DNA from: DATDFB01 sp035276475
GTDB lineage: Bacteria; Acidobacteriota; Thermoanaerobaculia; Gp7-AA8
Reading direction: 5' to 3'
NCBI GenBank assembly: GCA_035276475.1
Contig: DATELQ010000071.1
Location: forward strand, 13,359 to 77,358
Length of the DNA: 64,000 bases
The position numbers and the translations under genes are program-made. Below the pieces are notes generated by a model, which was given only the letters and a program-made list of their open reading frames with translations, made no database searches and was not told the DNA's origin. Below are positions 63,611-64,000 of the stretch, piece by piece (position 1 is the stretch's first letter; the number at the start of each line of letters is the position of its first letter).

Positions 63611-64000
63611 GTCACCCTGACGCCGAGACACTCGCTGCATTCGCCGAGGGACGGCTGCCGGCCGCGGAACGGACCGCGCTGGTCGCGCACCTCGACACGT
63701 GCGAGGAGTGTTTCGCGCAGCTCGAATTGGCCAACGAGACGATTCACGCCGAGGGCGGGGGGGCGAAGAGGCCGACGTGGACGTGGCTCGCCGTCGCCGC
63801 CGCGGCCGCGATTGTCATCGCCGGCGCTGCGACGTTCTTCCTCCGCCCTCGCTCCCCCGAGTCGCGCCTCGTCGCCGCCGCGCCGCGCTCCGAGCGCGCG
63901 GTCGAAGCCAGGCTCACCGGCGGCTTCCCGTGGGCAACGTACCGCGGCACCGCGCGCGCCAGCCAGACGGCTGCCGATCCCGAGGCGCTGCGCCTCGCCG
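63607..64000 (+). CDS. Zinc-finger anti-sigma-like membrane protein (truncated by window edge)
   Basis: The visible 131 residues contain the anti-sigma zinc motif HLDTCEECF (His, Cys, Cys) within DAETLAAFAEGRLPAAERTA, a membrane helix (WTWLAVAAAAAIVIAGAATFFL) and the start of an extracytoplasmic region. Translationally coupled to the sigma factor and expected to hold it at the membrane. The remainder is outside the window. Confidence 0.88.
   Translation, partial: MSHPDAETLAAFAEGRLPAAERTALVAHLDTCEECFAQLELANETIHAEGGGAKRPTWTWLAVAAAAAIVIAGAATFFLRPRSPESRLVAAAPRSERAVEARLTGGFPWATYRGTARASQTAADPEALRLA

Overview
This is a GC-rich chromosomal window from a Gram-negative bacterium, most likely an Acidobacteriota member. 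Several features fit that: an outer membrane (two TonB-dependent receptors, one with a carboxypeptidase-regulatory N-terminus), a VWFA-related secreted protein of the type common in Acidobacteria, a eukaryote-type Ser/Thr kinase fused to an NTPase/TPR module, and sigma/anti-sigma/CHAT-TPR modules. The phylum call is inference. Start codons are dense and many neighbours overlap by ATGA or TGATG, so most genes sit in tight operons. Long antisense frames are common because of the GC content and are not listed.

Layout. 1-3.8 kb: a sensor kinase (cut at the left edge) and a periplasmic solute-binding protein, divergent from an NtrC-type sigma-54 activator. 3.86-4.36 kb: an array of seventeen 21-bp dyad repeats followed by a sigma-54-like -24/-12 promoter. 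4.4-12.6 kb: a ten-gene chemosensory operon (response regulator, EAL protein, CheY, GAF, CheD, CheA, CheW, MCP, CheR, CheB). Its CheA carries an in-frame palindromic repeat element. 12.57-16.18 kb: a cassette bounded by 22-bp exact direct repeats, encoding a MauA/MauD/MauE-like set with a ferritin-like protein and two more small proteins. 16.2-28.1 kb: a TonB receptor, an M64 peptidase, a VWFA-related protein, small membrane and basic proteins, an MBL-fold hydrolase, an M20 amidohydrolase and the kinase-NTPase-TPR protein. 28.16-31.87 kb: tRNA-Val(CAC) and a lower-GC island ending in a copy of the tRNA 3' end (SDR, membrane protein, KAS III-like enzyme). 31.9-36.6 kb: a CHAT-TPR protein, a zinc-finger anti-sigma-like protein and a sigma-like protein. 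36.7-46.8 kb: a GGDEF-EAL protein, a di-heme peroxidase, a SIR2-TPR gene with two apparent frameshifts, a tyrosine recombinase, a GNAT, a histidine kinase and a DUF5996 protein. 46.8-53.5 kb: a beta-barrel protein, an FAD oxidoreductase with a TonB receptor, tRNA-Val(GAC), a second 21-bp array, a PIG-V-like mannosyltransferase and a methyltransferase. 53.6-60.6 kb: three tandem paralogous secreted repeat proteins. 60.6-64 kb: thrS behind a Thr-rich leader peptide and attenuator, then a sigma/anti-sigma pair cut at the right edge.

Four items deserve most attention: the thrS attenuator; the sigma-54 promoter plus phased dyad array joining an NtrC-type activator to a chemosensory operon; a second array with the same 21-bp period but unrelated sequence; and the mau-like cassette, which encodes a Tat-exported 12-cysteine protein next to a ferritin-like enzyme.
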